Source: Chthoniobacterales bacterium
GTDB lineage: Bacteria > Verrucomicrobiota > Verrucomicrobiia > Chthoniobacterales > JACTMZ01
Assembly: GCA_014879535.1 (NCBI GenBank)
Contig: JACSRX010000021.1
Span: forward strand, 20,173-84,172
Length of the DNA: 64,000 nucleotides
Direction: 5' to 3'
The notes below the pieces were generated by a model. That model saw only the letters and a program-made list of their open reading frames with translations. It searched no databases and was not told where the DNA came from. Below are positions 35,961 through 44,910 of this stretch, piece after piece. The stretch's first letter is position 1. Each line of letters opens with the position of its first letter. The translations under genes and the position numbers were made by a program.

Positions 35961-36340
35961 GACGCGGAGGATTCACCCTGCTCGAGGTTCTCGTGGCGCT
36001 GGGCATGTTCACGCTCGCGGTGGGGGGCTTGGCGCTGGCGCTCGACCGGGCGTTTGGTGCGAGCAACATGATGCGCCGGGATGCGGACATCCGCCAGCAA
36101 CTGGAATCCCTCGTCGATCAGGCGATGGTGATGCCGATCGAGGAGTTGCAGCAGGGGCAGGAGAGCGGGCCCGACGCGCTCGGGGTTGAATACTTCATGG
36201 GCGCGGAGCTGACGGAGGATTTCCGCAACATGGACGATGAGGAGCTCGACGGGCTCTGGCGCGTGACCGTGCGCGCGCGCTGGCTGGAGCAGGGGGAGAA
36301 GCAGGAATGGAAGGAAACATTCCTCCGTTACCAGCCATGA
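35957..36340 (+). CDS. gspI: Type II secretion minor pseudopilin GspI-like
   Basis: A 127-residue pseudopilin with a five-residue leader (MRRGG) and cleavage before F6, giving FTLLEVLVALGMFTLAVGG. Glutamate is at mature position 5. The size and its place between H-like and J-like genes identify it as GspI, which caps the pseudopilus with J and K. The ATG at 35957 overlaps the preceding stop. A longer upstream frame is a shadow of gspH. Confidence 0.88.
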   Translation: MRRGGFTLLEVLVALGMFTLAVGGLALALDRAFGASNMMRRDADIRQQLESLVDQAMVMPIEELQQGQESGPDALGVEYFMGAELTEDFRNMDDEELDGLWRVTVRARWLEQGEKQEWKETFLRYQP

Positions 36341-37032
36341 AGCCGGCTGCAATTTCGCGCAGGACGGGGGGGTTCACCCTGTTCGAGATGATCGTGGTGG
36401 TGGCGATTTTCGTCCTGCTTGCGGGGGGGATTTTCGCCACCGTGAGCGCGGCGGTGCGGGCCTCGGCCACGCTGTCCGAGGAGAACCTGAATTCGCAGCG
36501 CGTGAACACCTTCGTCAGTCTCCTGCGGCGGACGTTCCACAATCTTCCATCCACGGCGCTGGTGTCCGGCGGCGTGCGGTCGGATGGCGGCAAGTCCATC
36601 CCGGAGATCGTGCTGCGCGAGGCGCCGGGGGTGTTCGCGTGGGGGCACGGTGGTGGTGCGGCCAGCATGGTCCTGCTTTCGGCGAAGCCGCGGTTGGGTG
36701 GAGGCAAAGAGTTCAGCCTGCTTTCCTTGCCGTCGACGCTCGGAGACAACGACCTTCGCAATGCCATCGAACGGGGGAACTGGCTGAGGCTGCTGCCCGA
36801 CCTGCGCGAGGCCCGCTGGCGGTTCTACAACGATTCGACCCAGGAATGGGTCGAGGAATGGGAGGAAGGCGCCGAGCGCCCGCAGCTCGTCGAGTTGAGT
36901 TTCGAGCTGCTCGGGGAGGAGATTCCACGGACGTATGTCTTCTGGCTGCCGCCGGTCAAGGAACCCCAGCAGGCCACCAATGCACCTTCCGGCACGCCGC
37001 CTCAGCCGGACGAGAATCCGCCGGGTCCATGA
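36337..37032 (+). CDS. gspJ: Type II secretion minor pseudopilin GspJ-like
   Basis: A 231-residue pseudopilin. The leader ends at G12, followed by FTLFEMIVVVAIFVLLAGGIF with E17 as the mature position-5 glutamate. The larger C-terminal domain (residues 60-200) has RVNTFVSLLRRTFHNLP and EEWEEGAERPQLVELSFE, fitting GspJ. The last 25 residues are proline-rich. The ATG at 36337 overlaps the gspI stop. An upstream ATG at 36307 is in frame but would break the prepilin leader. Confidence 0.85.
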   Translation: MKPAAISRRTGGFTLFEMIVVVAIFVLLAGGIFATVSAAVRASATLSEENLNSQRVNTFVSLLRRTFHNLPSTALVSGGVRSDGGKSIPEIVLREAPGVFAWGHGGGAASMVLLSAKPRLGGGKEFSLLSLPSTLGDNDLRNAIERGNWLRLLPDLREARWRFYNDSTQEWVEEWEEGAERPQLVELSFELLGEEIPRTYVFWLPPVKEPQQATNAPSGTPPQPDENPPGP

Positions 37033-37955
37033 ATGGGTTACGCTGCAACCGCCGCGGTGCCGCCCTGCTTCTTGTCCTCTGGGCGATTGCGGTGCTTTCG
37101 TTTTCGGTGCTGTGGGTTTCGAGCCTCGTGAACCTCGAGATGGATACCGGGTCGGCGGACGCGAAGGGGCTGCGTGCCCGCCAGATCGCCCTGAGCGGCG
37201 TGGCCCTCGGATCGCACCCGAAAGTGACGCGTGAGGACACCGACTTGCTTGAGAGGCGGGTCGGGCCGGGCGAGCAGATGAAGGTGAGGATCCGCGGGGA
37301 GGGGGCGAGGTTGAACATCAACCAGCTTCTTGCCGACCAGGACCGCGTGACCCTGCAGAAACTTTTCATGCTCTGGGGGCTGGACAACCGGCAGGCCGAC
37401 ACCCTGATCGACCGGCTCATCGATTGGGTGGATGACGACATCGGACGCCAGATGAACGGGGCCGAGAGATCGGAATACGAAGCGGTGGAAATCACCGATG
37501 CGCCGGCCAACAGACCGTTCCGCTCGGTGGATGAAATGGGCCGGGTGATGGGGATGGAGGTTCTGGACGAGGTTCATCCGGGGTGGCGGGATGCCTTCAC
37601 CATTTTCGGGGACGGTCGCGTCGATGTGAACGAAGCATCCTCCGAAGTCCTGCAGGCGGTGACCGGGTTGCCACCCGAAATGGTGGAGGAGATCCTGCGC
37701 ATGCGGCGTGGTGCGGACGGCATGGAGCCATCGGAGGACGACCTTCGATTCGAGGATGTCAGCCAATTGCGCGGCTGGTTGCAGGCATCGATCGTGCCCT
37801 ACGAACAGGTGGAGTCGAAACTGACCACCGAGAGTGCCGTCAAAAGAATTGATAGCCGGGGCGTCGTGGGCGACCGTGAAGTGCTGATCTCGGTCGTTGC
37901 GGAATCGGCCGCGACCGGCGGAGCACCGACTTATCTGCTATGGGAAGAACGATGA
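37029..37955 (+). CDS. gspK: Type II secretion minor pseudopilin GspK
   Basis: A 308-residue pseudopilin. The leader ends in RRG and the mature N-terminus is AALLLVLWAIAVLSFSVLW, without the position-5 glutamate, which is normal for K. The large globular part contains GARLNINQLLADQD and VDVNEASSEVLQAVTGLPPEMVEEILRMR, the helix-hairpin-helix-like stretch seen in GspK. It would sit at the tip of the pseudopilus with I and J. The ATG at 37029 overlaps the gspJ stop. Confidence 0.93.
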   Translation: MNGLRCNRRGAALLLVLWAIAVLSFSVLWVSSLVNLEMDTGSADAKGLRARQIALSGVALGSHPKVTREDTDLLERRVGPGEQMKVRIRGEGARLNINQLLADQDRVTLQKLFMLWGLDNRQADTLIDRLIDWVDDDIGRQMNGAERSEYEAVEITDAPANRPFRSVDEMGRVMGMEVLDEVHPGWRDAFTIFGDGRVDVNEASSEVLQAVTGLPPEMVEEILRMRRGADGMEPSEDDLRFEDVSQLRGWLQASIVPYEQVESKLTTESAVKRIDSRGVVGDREVLISVVAESAATGGAPTYLLWEER

Positions 37956-39226
37956 ACAAATCCCGTCAACCGCGTCGCGGCGTGGCGGCGCTCTATCGTC
38001 CCGTGGCGGCCGGATGGCAGAAGTGGCTGGAGAGGGAGGGCGGCGCGTGGGAGGCGGCGGCCGAGGGGATGGAGTTGGCCGATTTGAAACCGTCGGCAGG
38101 CTCGCTCATCGCGGTGCCCGTGAGGCGCGCGTTTTCCCTTGCCTTGTGGGTGCCCGCGGCGGATCCGCAGATTTTCGGGGATTTGATTTACACGCAGTTG
38201 GAGCTCCGGGGCCTGGCCGCACGCACAAGAAGCAGCGCGGCCTTTGCGTGGGAGGAGATCGCCACCGAGGGTGACGAGGCGTTGTTGCATGTCGTCGTGC
38301 TCCCCCAGCATCTTGCCCCGCGCTATTGGCACGGGGACGTGATCAACTACGCGGTGTCGGCCGCGTGTCTTCCACTTGCGTCCGATGCGGTGACCCTCTG
38401 GCGCGAGGAGGGCGGCTGGGTCTCGGCGGTGACGCGGGGGGGCAAGCTGCTGCATTTCCAGCCGTTGACAGAGCGGGAACCCGGCGCCCAGATGGCACTG
38501 GAGGTCTGGTTGATGCTCGCGCCCCTGGAGGCCGGCCACATGATGCCCGGCTCCGTCTCGGCGGTGTTGTTTTACGAAGGCGACAACGCACCGGATCTGG
38601 AATCGTGGCGTTCGGCGGGGGGGATTTCCGTGGAGACCCGGCCGCTTCCGCCGCCGGTGCGTCCGCCGCAAGCGCTGGATTGCGTGCCGACGCCCGTGCG
38701 GGAGGTCCAGGAGGCGAAGGAGATCGGAGCACGGAGGCAGCGGTTGGCACTTGTTGCCGCCGCGGTGTATTTCGCCCTTGTGCTTGTGCTTGCGGCCAAC
38801 ACCATGCGCCTCTCGTGGCGTGCCCGCGGATTGCAGCAGGAACTCGACCGCGATGCAGCGACGGTCACCGAGACAACCGAGACCATGAAGCGGTGGGAGG
38901 CGTTGAGTGCGGCCGTCGATCCGCTGGGATATCCGCTCGAGGTGCTTTACCAGACAGCAAGGCTGCTGCCCAAGGATGGCGTTCGCCTGACGCTCTTCGA
39001 GATGAATCTCGGCCGCGTGGTCATCCAGGGCGAAGCCTCCACCTTTCCCGCAGCGCAGCGGTTCCAGGATGACGTGAAGAAGAATCCCGAACTGGAGGCC
39101 TACGACTGGACGGCGGAAAATCCGCGGTCGCTGCCCAATGGCAGCGCGAGGTTCCAAATCGACGGGGTGCGCCGAGGGGCGGTGCCCGAGGACAGTCTTG
39201 ATCAAAATGAGGACGTTGACATCTAA
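37952..39226 (+). CDS. GspL-like inner-membrane platform protein
   Basis: A 424-residue protein with a single membrane helix at about residues 262-283 (LALVAAAVYFALVLVLAANTM) between a cytoplasmic part and a coiled-coil plus ferredoxin-like periplasmic part. That is the topology of GspL/PilMN-type platform proteins. The N-terminal part (residues 10-240) is beta-rich and would be the actin-like-fold side that contacts the ATPase; I cannot confirm the fold. The ATG at 37952 overlaps the gspK stop. Position between K and an M-like gene supports the call more than sequence does. Confidence 0.7.
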   Translation: MNKSRQPRRGVAALYRPVAAGWQKWLEREGGAWEAAAEGMELADLKPSAGSLIAVPVRRAFSLALWVPAADPQIFGDLIYTQLELRGLAARTRSSAAFAWEEIATEGDEALLHVVVLPQHLAPRYWHGDVINYAVSAACLPLASDAVTLWREEGGWVSAVTRGGKLLHFQPLTEREPGAQMALEVWLMLAPLEAGHMMPGSVSAVLFYEGDNAPDLESWRSAGGISVETRPLPPPVRPPQALDCVPTPVREVQEAKEIGARRQRLALVAAAVYFALVLVLAANTMRLSWRARGLQQELDRDAATVTETTETMKRWEALSAAVDPLGYPLEVLYQTARLLPKDGVRLTLFEMNLGRVVIQGEASTFPAAQRFQDDVKKNPELEAYDWTAENPRSLPNGSARFQIDGVRRGAVPEDSLDQNEDVDI

Positions 39227-39761
39227 AGAGAAGAGACTGCTGGCAGGTCTGCTTGGGACGCTTTTCATCCTGCTCAATGTGGTGGGATTGCAGGCGTTCC
39301 TCAACCGGAAGCGGACCCTCGATGCGAACATCTCCCAGCTGGAAACGAAGCTGTCCGAAAGCCGCGCGATCCTCGACCAGAAAGACTACTGGCGCGAGCG
39401 GGGCGCATGGCTCGATGAGAACCAGCCCACGGATGATGTCACAACGATCGAGGACGACACGAAGTTCACCGAATTTGTCGAAACAAGCGCCAAGAACAGC
39501 GGATTGCAATACACGCGCCGGGGCGGCGGTCCGCTTCCTGCGAAGGGACCGTATGCCGAGGTGTATGACGCCTCGCAGGTCAAGGGGACGATGGAGCAGC
39601 TTGTCAAGTGGCTGGCCGAGTTGCAGCAGCCCAAGGCTTTCCGCGCGGTGAAGCAACTCCGGATCAAGAGCGGCGAACCGCCGGAGGTGATCGCAGATAT
39701 CGAGGTGGCCCGTTGGTATCGCGCCGCGGGGGGCGATGCAGAAAGTGGGGATACCCAATGA
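39207..39761 (+). CDS. GspM/PilO-like inner-membrane platform protein
   Basis: A 184-residue protein with a membrane helix near the N-terminus (LLAGLLGTLFILLNVVGLQAF, about residues 12-32), a coiled-coil stretch (TLDANISQLETKLSESRAIL) and a small alpha/beta domain. This is the layout of GspM and PilO, which pair with the L/N-type protein. It overlaps the L-like gene by 20 bases (ATG at 39207), and its stop overlaps the next start. Confidence 0.7.
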   Translation: MRTLTSKEKRLLAGLLGTLFILLNVVGLQAFLNRKRTLDANISQLETKLSESRAILDQKDYWRERGAWLDENQPTDDVTTIEDDTKFTEFVETSAKNSGLQYTRRGGGPLPAKGPYAEVYDASQVKGTMEQLVKWLAELQQPKAFRAVKQLRIKSGEPPEVIADIEVARWYRAAGGDAESGDTQ

Positions 39762-40624
39762 GAAGGAGCGTCCTAATCGCATGGGTTGTCGCCATGCCGT
39801 TCGCGGTCATGGCTGCGGATGATGCCGACCCGGCCGGCGACATGCTCGTGGTTCCGCCTGCGGATGACCGTCCGGTGGCAGACGACGGGGGGGATGCCAG
39901 GAGTCAGGACCAGGACCAGCCGGACCCAGCTCCCGAGGTGGACGATGGCGCCCCGATGCCGGATGCCGGGGAGTCGGAGGAGGGCCTGGTCCCCCCGGCG
40001 TTCCCGCTGTCGCGTTATTCTGGGCTGTGGGAGAATTCGCCGTTCCAGTTGGAATCGATCGCACCCCCGACCGTTTCGGAAGGGCTGGCGCAGCGTTATG
40101 CGCTCACGGGGATTGCGAGCATCGACGGCACGCCGCTGGTCTTCCTCATGGAGCGTGCCACTCAACAGCGCATCATGCTGAAGAAGGATGCGGAGCAAGC
40201 GGGCATTTCGCTGGTGCAGGTGGACGAGCAGAAGAAATATGATGAGTCCACCGCCACCATCCGCCGTGGCGGCGAGGTTGGAGTGATCAAATTCGATGTT
40301 TCGGCGTCCGGCTCGCAGCCCATGCCGATGCCGACGATGCCGGGGCATCCCGGCGCGAACATCCAACCACAGGGCAGCATGCCTTCCGCCGGTTTGCCCC
40401 CGCAGGTGCCGGGAGTCAGTGGTGTGCAGCCCGGGAGCGTGCCGGGACAACCCAATGCTCCGTTCGTGCAGGGCGGGGCACCCCACAACACGACCGGGGT
40501 CGTGCCGGGTGTTCCGGGTCCAGGAATACCGCAGAGCGGGCAGGTTCAACAGACGCCCGGGGTCCCGCAACAAGGACCGCCGAGGGTGATCCGCCGGAGG
40601 GCGATTGTTCCAGCGACACCTTGA
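39758..40624 (+). CDS. Exported Pro/Gly-rich protein, GspC/PilP-like position
   Basis: A 288-residue protein with a signal peptide or N-terminal helix (VLIAWVVAMPFAVMAADD). An acidic, proline-rich spacer (residues 20-75) precedes a small domain (residues 85-180) containing RYALTGIASIDGTPLVFLMERAT, a pattern like the homology region of GspC or PilP, which links the platform to the secretin. The last 110 residues are extremely rich in proline, glycine and glutamine (for example GVPGPGIPQSGQVQQTPGVP) and probably disordered. The ATG at 39758 overlaps the previous stop. It sits directly before gspD. The GspC name is not certain. Confidence 0.55.
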   Translation: MRRSVLIAWVVAMPFAVMAADDADPAGDMLVVPPADDRPVADDGGDARSQDQDQPDPAPEVDDGAPMPDAGESEEGLVPPAFPLSRYSGLWENSPFQLESIAPPTVSEGLAQRYALTGIASIDGTPLVFLMERATQQRIMLKKDAEQAGISLVQVDEQKKYDESTATIRRGGEVGVIKFDVSASGSQPMPMPTMPGHPGANIQPQGSMPSAGLPPQVPGVSGVQPGSVPGQPNAPFVQGGAPHNTTGVVPGVPGPGIPQSGQVQQTPGVPQQGPPRVIRRRAIVPATP

Positions 40625-40655
40625 GAACCCGGGATTTCCTGCTTAAATAGTCCCC

Positions 40656-43169
40656 ATGCGCCGCAGTTTTGCCGGTCTTGTCCGATTTTTGCCCTTGGCT
40701 GTCATGCTGGCGGGTGCGGATGCCGCTTTTGCCCAAGACCCTCTGCCATCACCGGCGGTCCCTGCCAAGAGGGGGGATCAGGCTCCGGTCGTGCCCGACC
40801 CGGGACCGGCGAGCCTGCCTGACCCGCCGTCACCGCTGCCCTCTGCGCCGGTCGCCGCGCCGACACCGGTCGCCGTGCCGACACCGCCCCCGACCAACAC
40901 GGTTCCCGAGCCGACCGTCGGCCTGACATTTCCCAACACATCGATCAACGAAATCCTGAGTCTCTACGAGGCGCTGACCAACAAGCGGCTGATTCGCGAT
41001 TCCGCATTGGCCCAGGGCCAACCGCTCACCATCGTGGTGCCAGGCCAAGTCCCGCGCAGCGAAGCGATCCGCCTGATCGAGGCATCGCTCCTCCTCAACG
41101 GCTACTCTTTCGTGCCGGTGGACGAGAAAACACAGAAAATCCTCGGCCCGTCGAAATTCGCCCGCTCCGAAGGCATCCCGATCTACTCCTCTCCCTACAT
41201 GCTGCCCGACAGCGAGCAGGTGGTGAGTTACTTCATGAGGCTCAATTACCTCGCCCCGCAGGAGGCGGCGCAGCTTTTCCAGACGGTGATCAGTCCGCCC
41301 AAGCCGTTCACCGCGTTCACTCCGGTGCCGAATGTGCAGGCTGTTCTCATCACCGAAAACGTGCCGGTCATCCAGAAACTGATCGCCCTGCAGGCCATGG
41401 TCGATGTCCCTCCGGCGCAGGTCATGACGGAGTTCGTCACGCTCAAGCGCGCCGATGCCGAGAAGGTGGTGGAGGTTCTGCAGGGGCTGATCGACAAGAG
41501 AGACGACGCCGCAGCCAAGGCGGCCGGGCAGCCGGGGCAGCCGCCGCAGGCGGATGCACAGGGCCAGGTGATCCAAGCCTCCCTCACCACGGCCGGAGCC
41601 GGCCAGTTCGAATCCAACCTTGTCGTCGGCGAGACCCAGCTTGTCGCCGATCCCCGCACCAACCGCATCCTCGTTGTCACACGCCCCGTCAATTTCCCCT
41701 ACATCAAGAAGTTGATCAACGAGCTTGATGCTCCGATCCCCTTGGATGCCGTTCTCGAGAGACCTCTCAAGTTCGTCTCGGCCTCCGATGTGCTCCCGGT
41801 GCTCAGCGACCTCTTGTCGGATGGCGAGGAAGGCGGTGCGGGCGGGGGAACCCGAGCGGGTGATGGAGGGCGCGCCACCCTCGACAGCGGCACCGGCACC
41901 GGCCAAGGCATCGGCCAGAGCGGCAACCAAGGCGCTGGTGGCTTGGGAAGCAGTGGTGGCATCAGCCGGGCGGATCGTCTTCGCGAGCCCACGGCCGACG
42001 TGGCGCCGGAATCGGTCATCGTCGGCAAGACCAAGATCATCGCCGACAAAAGCGCCAACTCGATCATCGTCATCGGGCCGCCAGACAGCAGGCAGAGGGC
42101 CGAGCAGCTTCTCGACATGTTGGATGTGCGTCCGAGGCAGGTTTACATCGCCGCGGTCATCGGGGAGTTGAATCTGACGGACGAGATGGAATTCGGGTTC
42201 AGTTACTTCCTGAGATACGTGAACAACGGGCACGGCACCGGGGCGGCGGGGTCGATCATCAACTCGGTCCTCACGCCCAACACCAACCTGCCCACGGCCT
42301 CCGACCTGATCAGCCCCAAACTATTCTCCAACCTCCAAGGGCTCACTGTTTACGGCACCATCGCCGATGCGGTCGATATCTACGCCCGGGCGCTCGAGAA
42401 AACCGGGAAGTTCAAGATCCTTTCCCGGCCGGTGGTCTACACGACCAACAACAAGAAGGCCACGATCAGTTCGGGCCAGCAGGTTCCCTACACCAGCAGC
42501 ACGCTGACCTCCACGTCGCTCAGCGGCGGTGCCGTCAACCAGCAGGCGGGCATCACCGCGAACATCACGTATCTGGATGTCCTGCTCAAACTCGAGGTCG
42601 TGCCGCTGATCAATGCGAACAAGGATGTCACCCTGGTGATCGCCCAGACGAACAACAACGTGCTGGGTGAGCAGGATTTCGGCGGGGGCAACAAGGCGCC
42701 GATCGTCAGCGCGCAGGAACTGACCACAACCGTCACGGTTCCCAACGGCGGCACCGTCGTCTTGGGCGGCCTCATCGTCGAGCGCATGGAAACCGACCAG
42801 TCCGGCGTTCCCTTCATCATGCGCATCCCCGTGCTCGGCTATCTCTTCAAGCAGAACTCGCGCCAGGTCAAGCGGCAGGAGCTGCTCGTGCTGCTCCAGC
42901 CGACCGTCGTGGAAACCGAGGAGGATCTCGTGGCGGCGAGCTGGCAGGAGCGTTACCGCACCAAGCTCGGAGACGAGGCGTATGCCGAGGCCTCCCCGCC
43001 GACGTTCAACAACACGCCGGTCATCTTCAGCGGGCAGGAACTCGAGGCGGACTCGAGCATCCGCAAGCCGCGCGATCCGCTCCGTCCCGCGGGGTGGGAT
43101 TACGAGGAATACGCGCAGGAACCGGCGCAAAACAGGGGGCGCCGGCAGAAACCGCAGGCCGGTCCCTGA
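40656..43169 (+). CDS. gspD: Type II secretion secretin GspD
   Basis: An 837-residue outer-membrane secretin. A signal peptide (residues 1-25) is followed by a proline-rich spacer, an N0-type domain from about residue 88, N1-N3 ring domains (about 180-500) and the secretin barrel (about 500-757), with the conserved VPFIMRIPVLGYLFKQ near its end. Between N-domains a glycine-rich insertion (residues 395-437, GGAGGGTRAGDGG onward) is unusual. About 80 residues follow the barrel (SSIRKPRDPLRPAGWDYEE), which may bind a pilotin or the peptidoglycan. It precedes gspE by 13 bases. Confidence 0.95.
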   Translation: MRRSFAGLVRFLPLAVMLAGADAAFAQDPLPSPAVPAKRGDQAPVVPDPGPASLPDPPSPLPSAPVAAPTPVAVPTPPPTNTVPEPTVGLTFPNTSINEILSLYEALTNKRLIRDSALAQGQPLTIVVPGQVPRSEAIRLIEASLLLNGYSFVPVDEKTQKILGPSKFARSEGIPIYSSPYMLPDSEQVVSYFMRLNYLAPQEAAQLFQTVISPPKPFTAFTPVPNVQAVLITENVPVIQKLIALQAMVDVPPAQVMTEFVTLKRADAEKVVEVLQGLIDKRDDAAAKAAGQPGQPPQADAQGQVIQASLTTAGAGQFESNLVVGETQLVADPRTNRILVVTRPVNFPYIKKLINELDAPIPLDAVLERPLKFVSASDVLPVLSDLLSDGEEGGAGGGTRAGDGGRATLDSGTGTGQGIGQSGNQGAGGLGSSGGISRADRLREPTADVAPESVIVGKTKIIADKSANSIIVIGPPDSRQRAEQLLDMLDVRPRQVYIAAVIGELNLTDEMEFGFSYFLRYVNNGHGTGAAGSIINSVLTPNTNLPTASDLISPKLFSNLQGLTVYGTIADAVDIYARALEKTGKFKILSRPVVYTTNNKKATISSGQQVPYTSSTLTSTSLSGGAVNQQAGITANITYLDVLLKLEVVPLINANKDVTLVIAQTNNNVLGEQDFGGGNKAPIVSAQELTTTVTVPNGGTVVLGGLIVERMETDQSGVPFIMRIPVLGYLFKQNSRQVKRQELLVLLQPTVVETEEDLVAASWQERYRTKLGDEAYAEASPPTFNNTPVIFSGQELEADSSIRKPRDPLRPAGWDYEEYAQEPAQNRGRRQKPQAGP

Positions 43170-43182
43170 TTTCAGGAAGTTC

Positions 43183-44901
43183 ATGGCCCTGATCCCCGAT
43201 CTCGTCGAGATGGCGGCGCGCCACGGCGCGACCGACCGGGAGAAGCTGTCCACTTCGCTGCGGGAGGCCGCCCGCAACCAGTCCTCGATGCTTCGGGCTC
43301 TTCTGGACTCCGCGGAGATCGATGAGACCGGGTTCTACCGCGAGTTGTCCGAAAAGTTCCACCTTCCGTGGGGAGGTGCCGACGTGGCGAAGGCCGCCCC
43401 GGAATTGCGGGCGAAACTTCCCGCCCGCATCGCCCTGCGCTACCAACTCCTGCCTGTGGTGGCGGAAGACGACAGGATCACCCTGCTGACCTACGACCCT
43501 TTCGACCTGCTTGCACGGCAGGCGGTGGCCGAGGCGGTTCCCCAGCAGGTGCGCTACGAGGTCTATACCCGCAAGGGCATCCTGCCGGCCCTGCGCCAAG
43601 TCTACGGCATCGGGGCGGAGACGTTCGAGGAACTGCTCGAAGGGCGGGCAACCGAGGAGGAACTCGACCAGATCCGCAGCGAGGAGGTGAACGTCCTCGA
43701 CGAGAACGAGACCGAGGAGGCCTCGGTCAAGAAGTTCATCAACCAGATCATCCGGGAGGCGCTGCGCGAACGCGCCACCGACATCCACGTCGAACCGCTT
43801 TCCGACGATCTCCGCGTGCGCTACCGGATCGACGGCGTCCTGCAGGAAGTTCCCGTCCCGGCCCAGATGCGCAAGCTGCAGAGGTCGGTCATCAACATCC
43901 TCAAGCTCACCGCCGGCCTCGATCTCGGCGAGGACCGCCGGCCGCAGGACGGCCGCATCAGCCTGGAACTCGGGGGACAGCCCATCGACGTGCGCGTGGC
44001 CTCGATCCCCACGATCAACGGCGAAAGCATCAGCCTGCGGTTGCTCGGCAAGGAGGTCTTCAGCCTTGAGCGCCTCGGTCTCGACGAGGACTACGTCGCC
44101 AAGGTCCGCGAGCTGTTGGCGATGCCCAACGGCATCATCCTCGTGACCGGGCCGACGGGCTGCGGCAAATCGACGACGCTCTACACCTTCCTCTCCGGAC
44201 TCAACACCAAGGAGCGGCGCATCCTCACCATCGAGGATCCGGTCGAGCACAAGCTTCCCGGTGTGAACCAGAGCGCGGTGCAGCCGGAAATCGGCAACAC
44301 GTTCGCCAACCTGCTGCGGAGTTTCCTGCGGGGCGACCCGAATGTCATCATGGTCGGCGAGATGCGCGACTATGAGACGGCGGAGATCGCCATCCGCGCC
44401 GCGCTCACGGGCCACCTTGTCTTCAGCACCCTGCACACCAATGATGCGGTGGGAGGCATCACGCGTCTGCTCGACATGAACGTGGAGCCGTTCCTCGTGG
44501 CCAGCGCGGTGAGGGCCTTCATCGCCCAACGTCTCGTGCGCCGCCTGTGCCCCGTCTGCAAGGCTCCCGCCCAGCCAGGAGACTATGCGCCCGCCTACCT
44601 GCGGATCATCGGGTTCCCCCAGGAATACGAGGGCAACATCATGCGCGCCGTCGGCTGCGAGGCGTGCCGTCAGTCGGGTTACGAGGGCCGCCTGGCCATC
44701 ATGGAAATCTGCATGGTCACGCCCAAGCTTCAGGAAATGATCACCCAGCGCAAAACCGCCGCGGATCTCCGACCCGCGGCGGAAAAGGAGGGCATGCGAC
44801 CGCTGCGCAAATACGGCTTCGACAAGGTGGCCGCCGGTGTCACCACGATCGAGGAGGTCATGCGCGTGACCACATCCGACGTCAACGCGCAGGACGAATA
44901 G
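43183..44901 (+). CDS. gspE: Type II secretion ATPase GspE
   Basis: A 572-residue cytoplasmic ATPase that drives pseudopilus assembly. It has an N-terminal N1E/MshEN-like domain (residues 1-150), the Walker A GPTGCGKST (323-331), the Asp box and the Walker B region LLRSFLRGDPNVIMVGEMRDYE, and the His box TGHLVFSTLHTNDA. The zinc-site cysteines are in LCPVCKAP and GCEACRQSGYEGR. I chose the ATG at 43183, the first ATG after the gspD stop. It is nine bases from gspF. Confidence 0.96.
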   Translation: MALIPDLVEMAARHGATDREKLSTSLREAARNQSSMLRALLDSAEIDETGFYRELSEKFHLPWGGADVAKAAPELRAKLPARIALRYQLLPVVAEDDRITLLTYDPFDLLARQAVAEAVPQQVRYEVYTRKGILPALRQVYGIGAETFEELLEGRATEEELDQIRSEEVNVLDENETEEASVKKFINQIIREALRERATDIHVEPLSDDLRVRYRIDGVLQEVPVPAQMRKLQRSVINILKLTAGLDLGEDRRPQDGRISLELGGQPIDVRVASIPTINGESISLRLLGKEVFSLERLGLDEDYVAKVRELLAMPNGIILVTGPTGCGKSTTLYTFLSGLNTKERRILTIEDPVEHKLPGVNQSAVQPEIGNTFANLLRSFLRGDPNVIMVGEMRDYETAEIAIRAALTGHLVFSTLHTNDAVGGITRLLDMNVEPFLVASAVRAFIAQRLVRRLCPVCKAPAQPGDYAPAYLRIIGFPQEYEGNIMRAVGCEACRQSGYEGRLAIMEICMVTPKLQEMITQRKTAADLRPAAEKEGMRPLRKYGFDKVAAGVTTIEEVMRVTTSDVNAQDE

Positions 44902-44910
44902 ATCCGCGCG

